DNA of 64,000 nucleotides from Streptococcus pyogenes (lineage in GTDB: Bacteria > Bacillota > Bacilli > Lactobacillales > Streptococcaceae), in assembly GCF_002055535.1 (NCBI RefSeq), contig NZ_LN831034.1:1054001-1118000 (forward strand). The letters run 5' to 3'. The first letter of the stretch is position 1. Every line of letters starts with the position of its first letter. Position numbers and translations under genes: made by a program. Positions 19,246-28,294 of the stretch are shown piece after piece. The notes under the pieces are model-generated. The model ran no database searches, was not told the DNA's origin, and was given only the letters and a program-made list of their open reading frames with translations.

Positions 19246-21051
19246 CTAAACCTCACCTCTCAATCGTTTTAATGTCATATCTCGACTATTTAGATAATCT
19301 CTCATATCTCCGCCTGTCGTTTTAGCGACCTCACGGCCGTTGATATTTAACACAACAGGGCGTTTAACAGCATCGTTAGCTAGTTTCAAAGCACTTTTGG
19401 CAATCTCATCATTACTATCCATATAAGCAACACCAGAATTAGCTTTAGCAGATTCTCGAGCGTATTTCATGCTGACATCGTGCGGGACAACGGTTGCCCC
19501 GTTTGGCATATGAACTAATTCTCCACGACCGCCCTCGTTAATACGAGCAAAACCGCCTTGCCAGTCAGATGTACCTCTGGCGAGATATGGGATTTTTGGT
19601 ATGTTGACACCGGGCAGTTTATTGGTAATGCCAATAACCTTATTGATGCCACCGATTGCTCCGTTGATCAAACTTTTAATGCCAGAAACAACGCCGCTAA
19701 AGATGCCACTAATCGTATCCCCAACCTTAGTAAAAATTCTAGTGGCTGTGTCGGCTGCAGCATTCCACGCTTCGGCGAACCATCCGCCAATTTTGCCAAC
19801 GACATTTTGGATTGACTTGCCAAAACTAGATACACCATCTTTAAAACTTTCCCACATCGCCATGCCGATTATTTTGACTAACTCAAATTTTTGGCCGACC
19901 TCTGCAACAATATCGTCCCAAAAAACGACAGCTGCGACAATAGCCGCTATGGCTGCTGCTATGATCCATCCTATTGGCGTCATCATGCCTAAAACGGTTA
20001 AAATACCGCTAACAACAGTCATGATATTAGCAATAGCTCCAAAAATAGTCCCGACCACAACAAGGATAGGTCCGCCAACGACAGCTATAAGCAAGAGGTT
20101 TTTTTGATACTCTTGTAAAGGCAAATTGTCCCAAATACGCCCCAAAGCCTCTTTGACATTATCTGCAAACACAGTAATCGACTGTATCATTGCTTGCATT
20201 TTTGCATCTACGTCACTGCCATCTCCGCCAAGAGAACCCATGAAATCGATTACTGACGCTTTTGCTTGCGAAAATGAGCCGCTAATAGTTTCTGACGCTT
20301 CTCTAGCTGTCGTTCCTGTTACGCCTAAATTATCTTGGATAATGTGGATTGCTTGTATAATGTCCGAAAAGTTATTGATGTCAAATTCCATGCCGCTTAG
20401 CTTACCAGCTTCGTCCAGCAATCTTTGCATCTCCTCTTTCGTCCCACCAAAACCCAATCTAAGGTTATCTAACATCGTGTAATTGCCTTTAGCAAAGCCT
20501 TGATAGGCATTTTGGATTAACCCGATGTTTGTACCAAATTTATTAGCGTTGTCAGACATGTCGACCATGGCAGTATCAGCAACACCGACAGCCTTTGCTG
20601 TATCTCCGCCAAGAGATGAAATTAGACTAGCAGAAAAGCTAGTTACTTGCTCCATGTACTCATTAGCAGATACACCAGCTCGTCTAAACGCTGTATTTGC
20701 ATTTTTTTGCACAGCTTTGGCAGACTTTTTAAATAAAGTCTCAACACCACCAATTGACTGTTCCAGATTTGCATACTCTTTAACAACTGCCGTTATACCA
20801 GCAACCGCTGGTAATGTAAACATGGTTGTCATGTTTTTGCCAATAGAGCTTATTTTATCTCCGTAAGCTGACAGCTTGCCAGATATTGCGTCAATTTTAG
20901 TGGTCAAACCATCAAAAGAATTGCCAGATTCGTTGTTTGAGTCTTTAATTTTTTCCTTTAATTTTTCAGCTTGTTCTTGCGCTTTTTCAAACGCTTTTTG
21001 CATTTTAGAGGCGTCACCTGTTATTTGTACTCCTAAAGTATAATCAGCCAT
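19246..21051 (-). CDS. Tail tape measure protein
   Basis: 601 aa. N-terminal helical region (GVQITGDASKMQKAFEKAQE), a TMP core with hydrophobic spans near the middle (LLIAVVGGPILVVVGTIFGA; MTPIGWIIAAAIAAIVAAVV) and a Gly/Ala-rich C-terminal part (NGAIGGINKVIGITNKLPGV). The shortish length predicts a tail of roughly 90 nm by the known ~0.15 nm per residue rule. It overlaps the upstream gene end by 8 bases. Confidence 0.92.
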   Translation of the reverse strand: MADYTLGVQITGDASKMQKAFEKAQEQAEKLKEKIKDSNNESGNSFDGLTTKIDAISGKLSAYGDKISSIGKNMTTMFTLPAVAGITAVVKEYANLEQSIGGVETLFKKSAKAVQKNANTAFRRAGVSANEYMEQVTSFSASLISSLGGDTAKAVGVADTAMVDMSDNANKFGTNIGLIQNAYQGFAKGNYTMLDNLRLGFGGTKEEMQRLLDEAGKLSGMEFDINNFSDIIQAIHIIQDNLGVTGTTAREASETISGSFSQAKASVIDFMGSLGGDGSDVDAKMQAMIQSITVFADNVKEALGRIWDNLPLQEYQKNLLLIAVVGGPILVVVGTIFGAIANIMTVVSGILTVLGMMTPIGWIIAAAIAAIVAAVVFWDDIVAEVGQKFELVKIIGMAMWESFKDGVSSFGKSIQNVVGKIGGWFAEAWNAAADTATRIFTKVGDTISGIFSGVVSGIKSLINGAIGGINKVIGITNKLPGVNIPKIPYLARGTSDWQGGFARINEGGRGELVHMPNGATVVPHDVSMKYARESAKANSGVAYMDSNDEIAKSALKLANDAVKRPVVLNINGREVAKTTGGDMRDYLNSRDMTLKRLRGEV

Positions 21052-21502
21052 TTTCTGCCCCCTCGCTCGGTTTTGTCATGTTGTTAGCTTGATAGACTAA
21101 ATCAACCCAATATTTGCCTTCATCAGCGATGTTTTTATTAATGATTTCCAAATGCGCTTCGACGATTTCCATGTTCGCAGGCTGTTGCTGACGTTTCCAC
21201 AAATCAACAAATTTAGCGCTTTTTTTGCGCATAGCGTTACTGACTGCATTTAGAACAGCGTTGCGCATAAGCTCACTTTCTCGCACCTGTTTATCTTCCC
21301 AAGCTTTTCTGATAAAGGCTTTTTCTCGTCTGGTTAATTCCAAAAATTCGGATTTTGTAGTCCCAAAATTGACAAAATAAAAAGCAAAGTCAATATCTTT
21401 GTGATACTGACTTGCTAATCTGTCATACTCTACATCTGTGCTATCGCCAGACCCGCCGAGATACTCAAAGTCGACTAAGCGCCGAGGAAGAAAAAAGGGC
21501 AA
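21044..21502 (-). CDS. Tail assembly chaperone, T extension (made by -1 frameshift)
   Basis: Bacteriophage Gp15-type region, about 152 codons open in the -1 frame relative to the gene at 21475-21792. It has no ATG and no RBS; the first possible start is a TTG that lies in the slippery site. Reading through gives ...RDCPFFLPRRLVDFEYLGG, so the product is the GT fusion. Fusion chaperones bind the tape measure protein during tail assembly. Confidence 0.82.
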   Translation of the reverse strand: MPFFLPRRLVDFEYLGGSGDSTDVEYDRLASQYHKDIDFAFYFVNFGTTKSEFLELTRREKAFIRKAWEDKQVRESELMRNAVLNAVSNAMRKKSAKFVDLWKRQQQPANMEIVEAHLEIINKNIADEGKYWVDLVYQANNMTKPSEGAENG

Positions 21503-21792
21503 TCACGCTGGATTGTGTTGATCACTAGCATATTTACATACGCATAACCTTTTGTATTTAACACTTTAGTAAAAATATTAGAGCCTTGCTCGCTAGACAC
21601 ACGACCGCCTTCTACCGCATAAAGAGCGTTAGCAAAGTACTGACGCAACATAGATAGCGACAACATACCTTTGTTATTCACAATAACATCCATAAACGCT
21701 TTACCTGTCAAAGCTTCGACGGTTTCAATGGTTTTTTCGTTGTACTTTAGTTCGTATTGTTTTTCGTCAATAATAATTAATTCTTTATCCAT
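21475..21792 (-). CDS. Tail assembly chaperone (G protein)
   Basis: 105 aa from ATG 21792 (MDKELIIIDEKQYELKYNEK). It lies between the major tail protein and the tape measure gene, the conserved place of lambda G-like chaperones. It ends in RDCPFFFLGA, right after the slippery sequence where part of the ribosomes shift to the -1 frame to add the T domain. Confidence 0.87.
   Translation of the reverse strand: MDKELIIIDEKQYELKYNEKTIETVEALTGKAFMDVIVNNKGMLSLSMLRQYFANALYAVEGGRVSSEQGSNIFTKVLNTKGYAYVNMLVINTIQRDCPFFFLGA
21490..21496 (-). other. -1 ribosomal frameshift slippery heptamer
   Basis: On the minus strand T TTT TTC, in the correct X XXY YYZ phase within codons CCT TTT TTC. After slipping, reading resumes CTT CCT CGG CGC and continues for ~150 codons. 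Confidence 0.85.
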
Positions 21793-21804
21793 TCATTCCT
21801 CTCA

Positions 21805-22311
21805 TTAACTAGGCATAGCCGTTACTTTTTCAGCATCTTCTGATGATAATGTTGATAAATCAATCAATGCTCCATTGCCTTCGAGACTGATTGAGTATGT
21901 CATACCATCATCGTAAGGAGCTTCTAGGCTATAATCACTTACCGACGCAAGCCCTCCAAACATGCCTTTTTTGGTTTTACCGTTAATAACTTTAATACAA
22001 ACAAACTCGCTCTTTTCAAAAGCTTCGCCCAATTGTTTGTGAGTCTCGTCTGACGGCACGTAAAGACCATCATTATCGATAGACCATTCTTTCATGCCAG
22101 GGATTTTAGATTTCCATCCACCCTTTGTATCTTTAGACGATACTTCAATTGAGTCAGCCGTACGGTTGATTGTTAACCCTTGCTGACCACTAATAGCAAG
22201 TAAATTTGCACCAGTTTTATCAAAGATTGCCAAGATAATGTCTTTACCTGCAATAGCTTTTGTTGCTGATGTGTCAAAATTACAATAAACATTTTGGTCA
22301 AATGCCACCAT
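21805..22311 (-). CDS. Major tail protein
   Basis: 168 aa. The sequence has the TP901-1/Gp-like tail-tube features GLTINRTADSIEVSSKDTKGGWKSKIPG and MTYSISLEGNGALIDL. It lies just upstream of the chaperone pair. It would polymerise into the tail tube. Confidence 0.85.
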   Translation of the reverse strand: MVAFDQNVYCNFDTSATKAIAGKDIILAIFDKTGANLLAISGQQGLTINRTADSIEVSSKDTKGGWKSKIPGMKEWSIDNDGLYVPSDETHKQLGEAFEKSEFVCIKVINGKTKKGMFGGLASVSDYSLEAPYDDGMTYSISLEGNGALIDLSTLSSEDAEKVTAMPS

Positions 22312-22322
22312 TATTTCTCCTT

Positions 22323-22733
22323 TTAAACTTTTACTTTAAAACCGTACGAAACCTTGATTTCGTAGGCTACAATTGCATGCATTTCGCCAGTCTCATCCTC
22401 TTGTAAGGACTGCATGCCGACTTCTGATTGTCTCAAAATGTCGATTTCTTCTGGCAAAACTAATTCTTCTGTGAGCGCTTCTTCGAGTTTTTCAATCATG
22501 TCATAAATAGCGATTTTGCTTTTTCCAGCTTCCGCTATGGCATGTATCCAAACCGTAAACACTTCGCACCACATGACCTTTGTGTCTTCTGGCCGTTTAT
22601 CCACAACCTCGATAAAATAAAAGGGCGATGGCATGTCTTCTGGGACATGATCATAAGCCATCAACCCTGTCTTATCTTCGATTTTTTGTTTAATTGAGGC
22701 GTGTAAATCAACCAGTCCCAACTTTTTTAACAT
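22323..22733 (-). CDS. Tail completion/terminator-like protein
   Basis: 136 aa, MLKKLGLVDLHASIKQKIED at the start, and PFYFIEVVDKRPEDTKVMWC in the beta-rich middle. Fourth gene after the capsid in a run of head-tail connectors; size and position match the tail-terminator (minor capsid) slot. Confidence 0.75.
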   Translation of the reverse strand: MLKKLGLVDLHASIKQKIEDKTGLMAYDHVPEDMPSPFYFIEVVDKRPEDTKVMWCEVFTVWIHAIAEAGKSKIAIYDMIEKLEEALTEELVLPEEIDILRQSEVGMQSLQEDETGEMHAIVAYEIKVSYGFKVKV

Positions 22734-22734
22734 G

Positions 22735-23130
22735 TCATCTCCTCAATTCGTTTAGCATGTCTTGCCTATAAATTTCACGCTGTTTTTTGACGTTATTAAA
22801 CAGGTATTTCGTACCATTTGCATAGCCAACCTGTTTGCCGTTGCGGACAATCCTGTGTCCATACTCGACATGAGGTGCATAGTCCTTGATATAACCAAAG
22901 TTACCTGTGATAACATCTTTTGATGAGTTTACCTTTTTGAGACGTCTAGAGCGCAACAACTCGCCAGACTTATGCCTTTTAGTGTTTTTACCAATCGGTG
23001 TACCAGGAGGTCTTGCTGCTCTGTTAAACATCTCTGTAAGGTTTTTGTTGGCAACCCTATCCCAGCGCTTCTCGCTCATTGACCTTAGTTTTACCTCTAA
23101 GGCTGGCATACCTGTCATTGACATCCTCAT
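22735..23130 (-). CDS. HK97 gp10-like head-tail joining protein
   Basis: 131 aa, basic. The stretch PGTPIGKNTKRHKSGELLRS and GYIKDYAPHVEYGHRIVRNG matches the minor capsid protein/HK97 gp10 family (adaptor between neck and tail). Packed 1 nt from its neighbour and overlapping the upstream gene by 4 nt. Confidence 0.78.
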   Translation of the reverse strand: MRMSMTGMPALEVKLRSMSEKRWDRVANKNLTEMFNRAARPPGTPIGKNTKRHKSGELLRSRRLKKVNSSKDVITGNFGYIKDYAPHVEYGHRIVRNGKQVGYANGTKYLFNNVKKQREIYRQDMLNELRR

Positions 23131-23438
23131 AAGCGATACCCTTTAATGACGAGTAGTCTCCATCTACCAAGATCTTTAACGGATTCAACTTTGTATTTTG
23201 AGCCGTCTATTACAACGTGTGACGCTTGTTTGGCTTCCGCCTTGCTAACTTGATTAGTCAGCAATTTGCGTGCGCTAGACGTTAAATCTCGACCGTATAA
23301 GGACACGTCATCAGCCGACCATTCAGTAAAACGACCTTTAGCAACTCTTTTGACAACATTTTTCGTGATGTCGTTGCCGAGTCTGTCTTTTTCTCCCGTT
23401 TTTTGCGATGTTACTAAGTCAAAATTAACAAACATCAT
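23127..23438 (-). CDS. Minor capsid / head closure protein
   Basis: 103 aa (FDLVTSQKTGEKDRLGNDIT; VIDGSKYKVESVKDLGRWRL). Position and size fit the head-closure (SPP1 gp16-type stopper) slot. Overlaps both neighbours by 4 nt. Confidence 0.75.
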   Translation of the reverse strand: MMFVNFDLVTSQKTGEKDRLGNDITKNVVKRVAKGRFTEWSADDVSLYGRDLTSSARKLLTNQVSKAEAKQASHVVIDGSKYKVESVKDLGRWRLLVIKGYRL

Positions 23439-23773
23439 AAAAACCGCACCACCTTTTTATTCAAGATGGCTAGACGGTCCTTTTTATATGACGCTAACTC
23501 CTCGCCATATTCTGCCAAAACGTTTTCAATAAATTTAGTTGATATTGTGTCTGCTTTTTCCGTGTCAATTCCTTCAAAATACATACGACGATACATTTTG
23601 ACAACAACATCAACAGCGATGGAATTAAAAAGAGGGTTAAAAACGACATCGCCGACTTTTAAATTAATACGGTCGATAGCCGTTTGCGTTAACTCCTCCA
23701 ATAACTCCTCTTTTAAAGACGTTTCGTCTGCTAAACGGACACGATCAATAATTGCTTGTTTTGTTTCGTCCAT
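23435..23773 (-). CDS. Head-tail connector (adaptor-like) protein
   Basis: 112 aa, mostly helical (DETKQAIIDRVRLADETSLK; YRRMYFEGIDTEKADTISTK). It fits the gp6/gp15-type connector that docks on the portal. First of the connector genes after the HeH protein. Confidence 0.75.
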   Translation of the reverse strand: MDETKQAIIDRVRLADETSLKEELLEELTQTAIDRINLKVGDVVFNPLFNSIAVDVVVKMYRRMYFEGIDTEKADTISTKFIENVLAEYGEELASYKKDRLAILNKKVVRFL

Positions 23774-23786
23774 GTCAACCTACTTT

Positions 23787-24080
23787 CTAGATGTGTGCTT
23801 GCAGTAATTCGATGATTTCAGCTTTTTTAGCATTACTTGGGAGTTCGATTCCTAGCTCTGCCGCTTTAGCTTTTAACTCATCCACTTTTAAACCATCTAA
23901 GCTATTGCCATTACCTGACACCTCAATAAATGGTTTATGTTCTGTATTGTTGCTAGATAACAAGCTTTCTAAGCGCTCTTTGCTTGGCTCATAGCCTTTG
24001 CGAGGAAAGCTGTCGCCAACCTCGTACAAAAAGCTATTGTCAAGCAAATCAAAAAAACGTGCTTTTACTCTATAAGCCAT
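23787..24080 (-). CDS. HeH/LEM-domain phage protein
   Basis: 97 aa. The C-terminal ~35 residues (LKVDELKAKAAELGIELPSN AKKAEIIELLQ) form a HeH/LEM-type helix-extended loop-helix motif. These proteins commonly follow the major capsid gene; their function is not settled, and a DNA- or head-associated role is inferred. Confidence 0.75.
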   Translation of the reverse strand: MAYRVKARFFDLLDNSFLYEVGDSFPRKGYEPSKERLESLLSSNNTEHKPFIEVSGNGNSLDGLKVDELKAKAAELGIELPSNAKKAEIIELLQAHI

Positions 24081-24092
24081 AAGCTACCCCCA

Positions 24093-24983
24093 TTAGACGC
24101 CTGGTGTAAGAGTTACTTTAACAATCCCGTCAATACGTTCTGGGTACATCAACATACCAGATACAAGCAACGTTTGGATAGTAAGCGTTGTATTTTCTTG
24201 GAAGTGATTCATTCCAATGTAGCCGGTTGGATCACCGTAAAGATTAAATTCTTTAGCTAATTCAGAATTATTTGGATTGATGTAAGCAAAGATGATATTT
24301 TCTGGTACTGTCGCCCAGATTTCCCCTTTTGTGACATCGTTTGTCGAGATAATGACCGTCCCTGTAAAATCGACAAGGTAAGTCAATCCGAATGCGGTTT
24401 GAGTAGTGATGCCAGCTTTAGCGATGTATTCAGCGACATCAAGGCTATTAGCAAACACAATCGCACGCTCTGAACCATAATCTTCAAAGAGCACTTGCAG
24501 TTTACCCCAAGCAGAAGCTAAAGCCCCTTGCAATCCTGCACCAAGAGCATCTTGTGTTCCTGTACCTGTTTTAAGAGCAGTCACAAAGTCTGTGCGGATT
24601 TTCTTTTGCAACTGACGAACAAGTGCGTTGTCAGTATTTGTTACAGCTTCGTTAGAGCCATACATTTGGATGTCTTCGCCGGTTGTTGCTTTACGATATT
24701 TTTTAAGTTCGATTTTTTTCTCAGAGTGTATTTTGCGCTCTACTTTTGATAACGGGATAACTTCGCCTTCTGGGACGTTACCTTCTGCTAATGTGACATC
24801 ATAACCAGCGTATGTCTTAAGGGTCATACCCTCAGATACCGAGATTTTACGAGTAACCCCGAGCATTTCAAGTAATTTCGAGATATTTTCTTGGAATTTG
24901 TTTGTGACATCAATAGTGATAGGGTATTTAAGGTCTGTTGATTTGATTAGATTTTCTTCTGGGTAAGTACGTGATGTTACCAT
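24093..24983 (-). CDS. Major capsid protein
   Basis: 296 aa with HK97-fold signs: a helical N-terminal part, then EGNVPEGEVIPLSKVERKIHSEKKIELKKYRKATTGEDI (E-loop/P-domain transition), and NIIFAYINPNNSELAKEFNL near the A domain. It directly follows the scaffold gene in transcription order. It builds the icosahedral shell. Confidence 0.9.
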   Translation of the reverse strand: MVTSRTYPEENLIKSTDLKYPITIDVTNKFQENISKLLEMLGVTRKISVSEGMTLKTYAGYDVTLAEGNVPEGEVIPLSKVERKIHSEKKIELKKYRKATTGEDIQMYGSNEAVTNTDNALVRQLQKKIRTDFVTALKTGTGTQDALGAGLQGALASAWGKLQVLFEDYGSERAIVFANSLDVAEYIAKAGITTQTAFGLTYLVDFTGTVIISTNDVTKGEIWATVPENIIFAYINPNNSELAKEFNLYGDPTGYIGMNHFQENTTLTIQTLLVSGMLMYPERIDGIVKVTLTPGV

Positions 24984-25001
24984 GTGTTAATTTCTCCTGT
25001 T

Positions 25002-25571
25002 TTATTGGAATAGGCCGATATTTTCGGCAATGAGTTTTTGTCGTTCCGCAGTATCTTTGACTGCTAAAATTTGTTCTTTTGTCAGTCCAGTATTGCCATT
25101 TGATTTTTTAGGTGTTGGCGATTTAAGGCGTTCTTTGACTTCTTTTTCGATTGCTTCGGAAAATGCCTCAGAAAACGCTTCTACTGCATTTTTGGTTTTA
25201 TCTGCATCAGTAGATACCAATTGCGATAAAAGTGCGTCAGAGATGTTGATATTAGCTTCTGATAGCATTGTGCGAGCAGCACTCTTCATTTCTGACAATG
25301 TACGTTCAGCTTCTAGCTCTGCAATGCGTGCTTCAAGTTTTGCTTTTTCGTGCTGTGCTTTTTGTTCAGCATTCATTTTTGCAAGTCTCTTAGCTTCGTT
25401 TTCTTTTTCTTCAGTCTCAGCCACCCATTTATTTCGTGCAGTATCAATAGCCTTAGCCACACGCTTGTCAAATTCAGCTTGCTTTTTAGGGTCTGACAAA
25501 ATATCGTCAAACGTTTGCTCCTTAGCTTCTTCTTGTGCACCAGATTGTTCTAGGATTTCTTCGTTTTCCAT
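25002..25571 (-). CDS. Scaffolding protein (DUF4355)
   Basis: 189 aa from ATG 25571 with GGAGGAAAAA before it; a longer start at 25601 lacks an RBS. It is highly charged and coiled coil (ARNKWVAETEEKENEAKRLA, KAKLEARIAELEAERTLSEM) with a Lys-rich C-terminus. It precedes the capsid gene, so it is the procapsid scaffold. Confidence 0.87.
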   Translation of the reverse strand: MENEEILEQSGAQEEAKEQTFDDILSDPKKQAEFDKRVAKAIDTARNKWVAETEEKENEAKRLAKMNAEQKAQHEKAKLEARIAELEAERTLSEMKSAARTMLSEANINISDALLSQLVSTDADKTKNAVEAFSEAFSEAIEKEVKERLKSPTPKKSNGNTGLTKEQILAVKDTAERQKLIAENIGLFQ

Positions 25572-25679
25572 TTTTTCCTCCTGCCCCACGCCATTGCTCA
25601 AAAGCCCCAGCGCATTGCTTTAGATTTTTATTTGCCTAGTTTTTTGTCATGCGACAGGACATAATAAAAAGCCGTATTG

Positions 25680-25814
25680 CTACGACTCTAAAAATTTGTT
25701 TTTTATTTCAATCAACAGATCATATTCTGTTTTTGTGATAGTTACCATTTCAGGGTTAATCATAACCAGACGTTGATTTCTAACCATTTCTAGTTCAGCT
25801 TGCTCTAACACCAT
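25680..25814 (-). CDS. 44-aa phage peptide
   Basis: MVLEQAELEMVRNQRLVMIN starts a 44-residue acidic peptide; GGAGGAAGAAATA precedes ATG 25814. The start nearly touches the stop of the upstream gene (25816). Function unknown; located between MuF and scaffold genes. Confidence 0.65.
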   Translation of the reverse strand: MVLEQAELEMVRNQRLVMINPEMVTITKTEYDLLIEIKNKFLES

Positions 25815-25815
25815 A

Positions 25816-26085
25816 TTATTTCTTCCTCCACTTCCGTTTGTAATTTTGCTTGATGTAGTCAACATCATCGCCGATTGACTTGATGGCTGATTGGTTATCT
25901 AAAGTAGCAGCTTTAACAGTCGCTAACTCTTCGTTTGTTGCCAGAGCGTTTCGTTGAACGATTGATTTTAACTCCATGATTTCTTTGTTTTGATTCCTGA
26001 GTGCTTCTGCTTGCATGGCGTTCTCTGCAACAATCATCACAATAGCTGTTTCTAATTTACGTTTTTTCTTAATGCGTTTATTCAT
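25816..26085 (-). CDS. Small basic coiled-coil phage protein
   Basis: 89 aa, starting MNKRIKKKRKLETAIVMIVA and ending KQNYKRKWRKK, with a coiled coil in the middle. Both ends are strongly basic. Unknown role in the head-assembly region. Confidence 0.7.
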   Translation of the reverse strand: MNKRIKKKRKLETAIVMIVAENAMQAEALRNQNKEIMELKSIVQRNALATNEELATVKAATLDNQSAIKSIGDDVDYIKQNYKRKWRKK

Positions 26086-26091
26086 CCATTT

Positions 26092-27000
26092 TTACCTCTC
26101 TAAATAATCATCTGGAATAACCATAGCAAATGTGCTGCGACAGTTAGCGTGCATGGGCGGGAAGTTAACCCCAACCTGTCTATCTTTAAGTTTAAATTTA
26201 TGACCGTCTAATCCTCTGCAAATTGAGCTAGTAGAGCTATCTAAAACCGAGACAAATTCGTACTCCTCAAAGTCGTCACTATCCTCAAACGGTGCCATCA
26301 TCGCTTGATTATTGACATAAGTCCCTTCTGTCATGATCAGCCGTGTAATATCCGACTGCGAACGTACAGTAAAACGCTCTGACATCTGTTTAACGACTTT
26401 ATCAAAGCTATCTCCCCTGATAATTGCCGTCTTAAAGTCATTTGTTAGATAATCGACAAGCTTATCTTTGTTAGACCAAATACTTGAGCTAAAATCACCT
26501 TTGCCTGTCCAATCATTGTTAACAAACAGCTCAGCGGATACTTTATCCGCTTGGAAACCAATTGTTTTAGCGGTTTCTTGATAACCTTTTTTAAAGGCTG
26601 TCGTTAAATGCTTAGTCAATTCCGCCTCTTCGATAGCACCTATTTCCAACTGTTGTATTTTAATGCTTAATTCTAGTCCTTGCAGTCTATCTAATTTATA
26701 AATAGAGGTCCTGACAGGCATTAAATCAGCACGTTGTGGATATTTTTTAGCAAATCGCTCACAATCTCGATAAAGCAAGTCTTTATCAGCTTTAGATAAC
26801 TGCTGCAAAAGATTTCGATATTCAATAACGTTGTCTTTTCCATACTTGCTAAAATAAGCCCCTATTTCCTTTTCTAAGGACTTTGCTTCATCAGCGTAAT
26901 ATTTGCTAAGCTTAGTCTGTAAAGCGCGCTCTGACGTCTCTAAATTAGCCCATAGTTGCTTCTGGCGCTCATTCCAATACTGTTGTGGTGTCTTGGCCAT
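26092..27000 (-). CDS. Minor head protein (Mu gpF / SPP1 gp7 family)
   Basis: 302 aa. The C-terminal third has the MuF signature: TRLIMTEGTYVNNQAMMAPF and the zinc-like CRGLDGHKFKLKDRQVGVNF PPMHANCRSTF element. It overlaps the portal gene by 32 nt. These proteins bind the portal and may travel with the DNA. Confidence 0.88.
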   Translation of the reverse strand: MAKTPQQYWNERQKQLWANLETSERALQTKLSKYYADEAKSLEKEIGAYFSKYGKDNVIEYRNLLQQLSKADKDLLYRDCERFAKKYPQRADLMPVRTSIYKLDRLQGLELSIKIQQLEIGAIEEAELTKHLTTAFKKGYQETAKTIGFQADKVSAELFVNNDWTGKGDFSSSIWSNKDKLVDYLTNDFKTAIIRGDSFDKVVKQMSERFTVRSQSDITRLIMTEGTYVNNQAMMAPFEDSDDFEEYEFVSVLDSSTSSICRGLDGHKFKLKDRQVGVNFPPMHANCRSTFAMVIPDDYLER

Positions 27001-28294
27001 TTAGCCCTCCTGCTTTTCGACTAATTAAGGTTGGCCTGTCGCTATTTTTCTTTTCGATTTCTTTTTGTGGGTTTTCCACAATAGATAGCACACCGACCTG
27101 TGTTTCTTCCGAGACAATCCCCGCTAAATTGCCTGCAATTTGAGACTCCTCTAAGAGATTTGCTGGTAGATTGCGAGTAAATTTATACTTAATGCCAATC
27201 CAATCTTTAGGTCCTATCTTAGACGTAGGATAGCTTGCAATAAGCTTATATCTGCGGTTCATCCCGCTCATAAACTTACGCTCTTTTGTCTTAGCTAAGT
27301 TATCCATAGCTTGCAAACGATAACGTAAAGCGATGCCGCTAGCTGTACCGAACGATTCGTCACTGATATTAGCAACCATAGCAGTCCTAAAAATTAAGTT
27401 CTCTAGTCGGTCGAGCAAATGCTCTTGCGTTGCATCGGCATCTGGCTTTTGTAAAAACTCAACAGTTAATTGCTGTGCATCGGTGTCTTTTAGATTGATA
27501 ATGCGGGTGTCTCTAAGAGACTTTAATGTCTCGTCGTCTAGCTCAGCACCCAAAATTTTAAGATAAGCGTCTGCGAAATACTCAACGTCATTGGCTTTTT
27601 CGGAGATAGCTTTATTAAACGCATTAATTAATGTCACAACGCTAGCTAGCAAGCTTTGCCGCTCTTCGTTTTCGACATACTCAATCATTGGCACACCATC
27701 AAACGGATGTGGATCGCTCTCCCCGATTTCAAGGTCTTTTTCGCCATCTTTAAAATAAGTGATTTCGCTGGCGTCTGAATAAGACCCCTCTAAAACACCG
27801 TCCTTATTATAAAAATAGCGCACAGCAAATAACGGCTTTTGTCTAATAGAGTCGTCATAGACAATAAATCCTTCAAGAGGCGTCAGATAAGTAATTCCAA
27901 CCTCTGCATTCTCGTCATTAAAAACTAATTCATAGCCATGTCCGTAAATACTGCAAATCTTTGATAGTTCTGCGTTGTTATCGTCTTGATCATTGTATCC
28001 GTCTAATAACTCTAAATAATTGCTGACTTGTTTATTCTCGTGGCTCGTTTGGACTGGCACACCGATAAAATAGCCGTTAAATGTATCAACGATGTATTTT
28101 GCAAAATTAACAACCAAGCGATTATCAGGCTTGTATTGCTCTTTTTGTTTTTGTTGCAAAATAGCATGATCACCCTCATATAGCTGCTTATACGCTGAAT
28201 AACTAAGGTTAAACGACCTGTGTTTTTGGATTAACTCGCTTAACAAATCTTTTGTCATCTCTGTATCTGATGGCACAATAAATAATTCTGGCAC
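26969..28294 (-). CDS. Portal protein (SPP1 gp6-like)
   Basis: 441 aa. Core stretches include NRLVVNFAKYIVDTFNGYFI and FGTASGIALRYRLQAMDNLA (stem/wing helices) typical of SPP1-type portals. It forms the dodecameric ring for DNA passage. It shares one base with the terL stop. Confidence 0.92.
   Translation of the reverse strand: MPELFIVPSDTEMTKDLLSELIQKHRSFNLSYSAYKQLYEGDHAILQQKQKEQYKPDNRLVVNFAKYIVDTFNGYFIGVPVQTSHENKQVSNYLELLDGYNDQDDNNAELSKICSIYGHGYELVFNDENAEVGITYLTPLEGFIVYDDSIRQKPLFAVRYFYNKDGVLEGSYSDASEITYFKDGEKDLEIGESDPHPFDGVPMIEYVENEERQSLLASVVTLINAFNKAISEKANDVEYFADAYLKILGAELDDETLKSLRDTRIINLKDTDAQQLTVEFLQKPDADATQEHLLDRLENLIFRTAMVANISDESFGTASGIALRYRLQAMDNLAKTKERKFMSGMNRRYKLIASYPTSKIGPKDWIGIKYKFTRNLPANLLEESQIAGNLAGIVSEETQVGVLSIVENPQKEIEKKNSDRPTLISRKAGGLNGQDTTTVLE

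Noticed and set aside
19601..20107. 168-codon plus-strand frame inside the tape measure gene
   Set aside because: Antisense to a well-supported gene, without RBS; it arises from codon bias of the Ala/Gly/Ile-rich coding strand. The same holds for other long plus frames at 13729, 16942, 17299, 20126, 20525 and 25030.
21044..21502. Independent start for the second chaperone gene
   Set aside because: The only start is a TTG inside the slippery site with no RBS; frameshifting explains the frame better.
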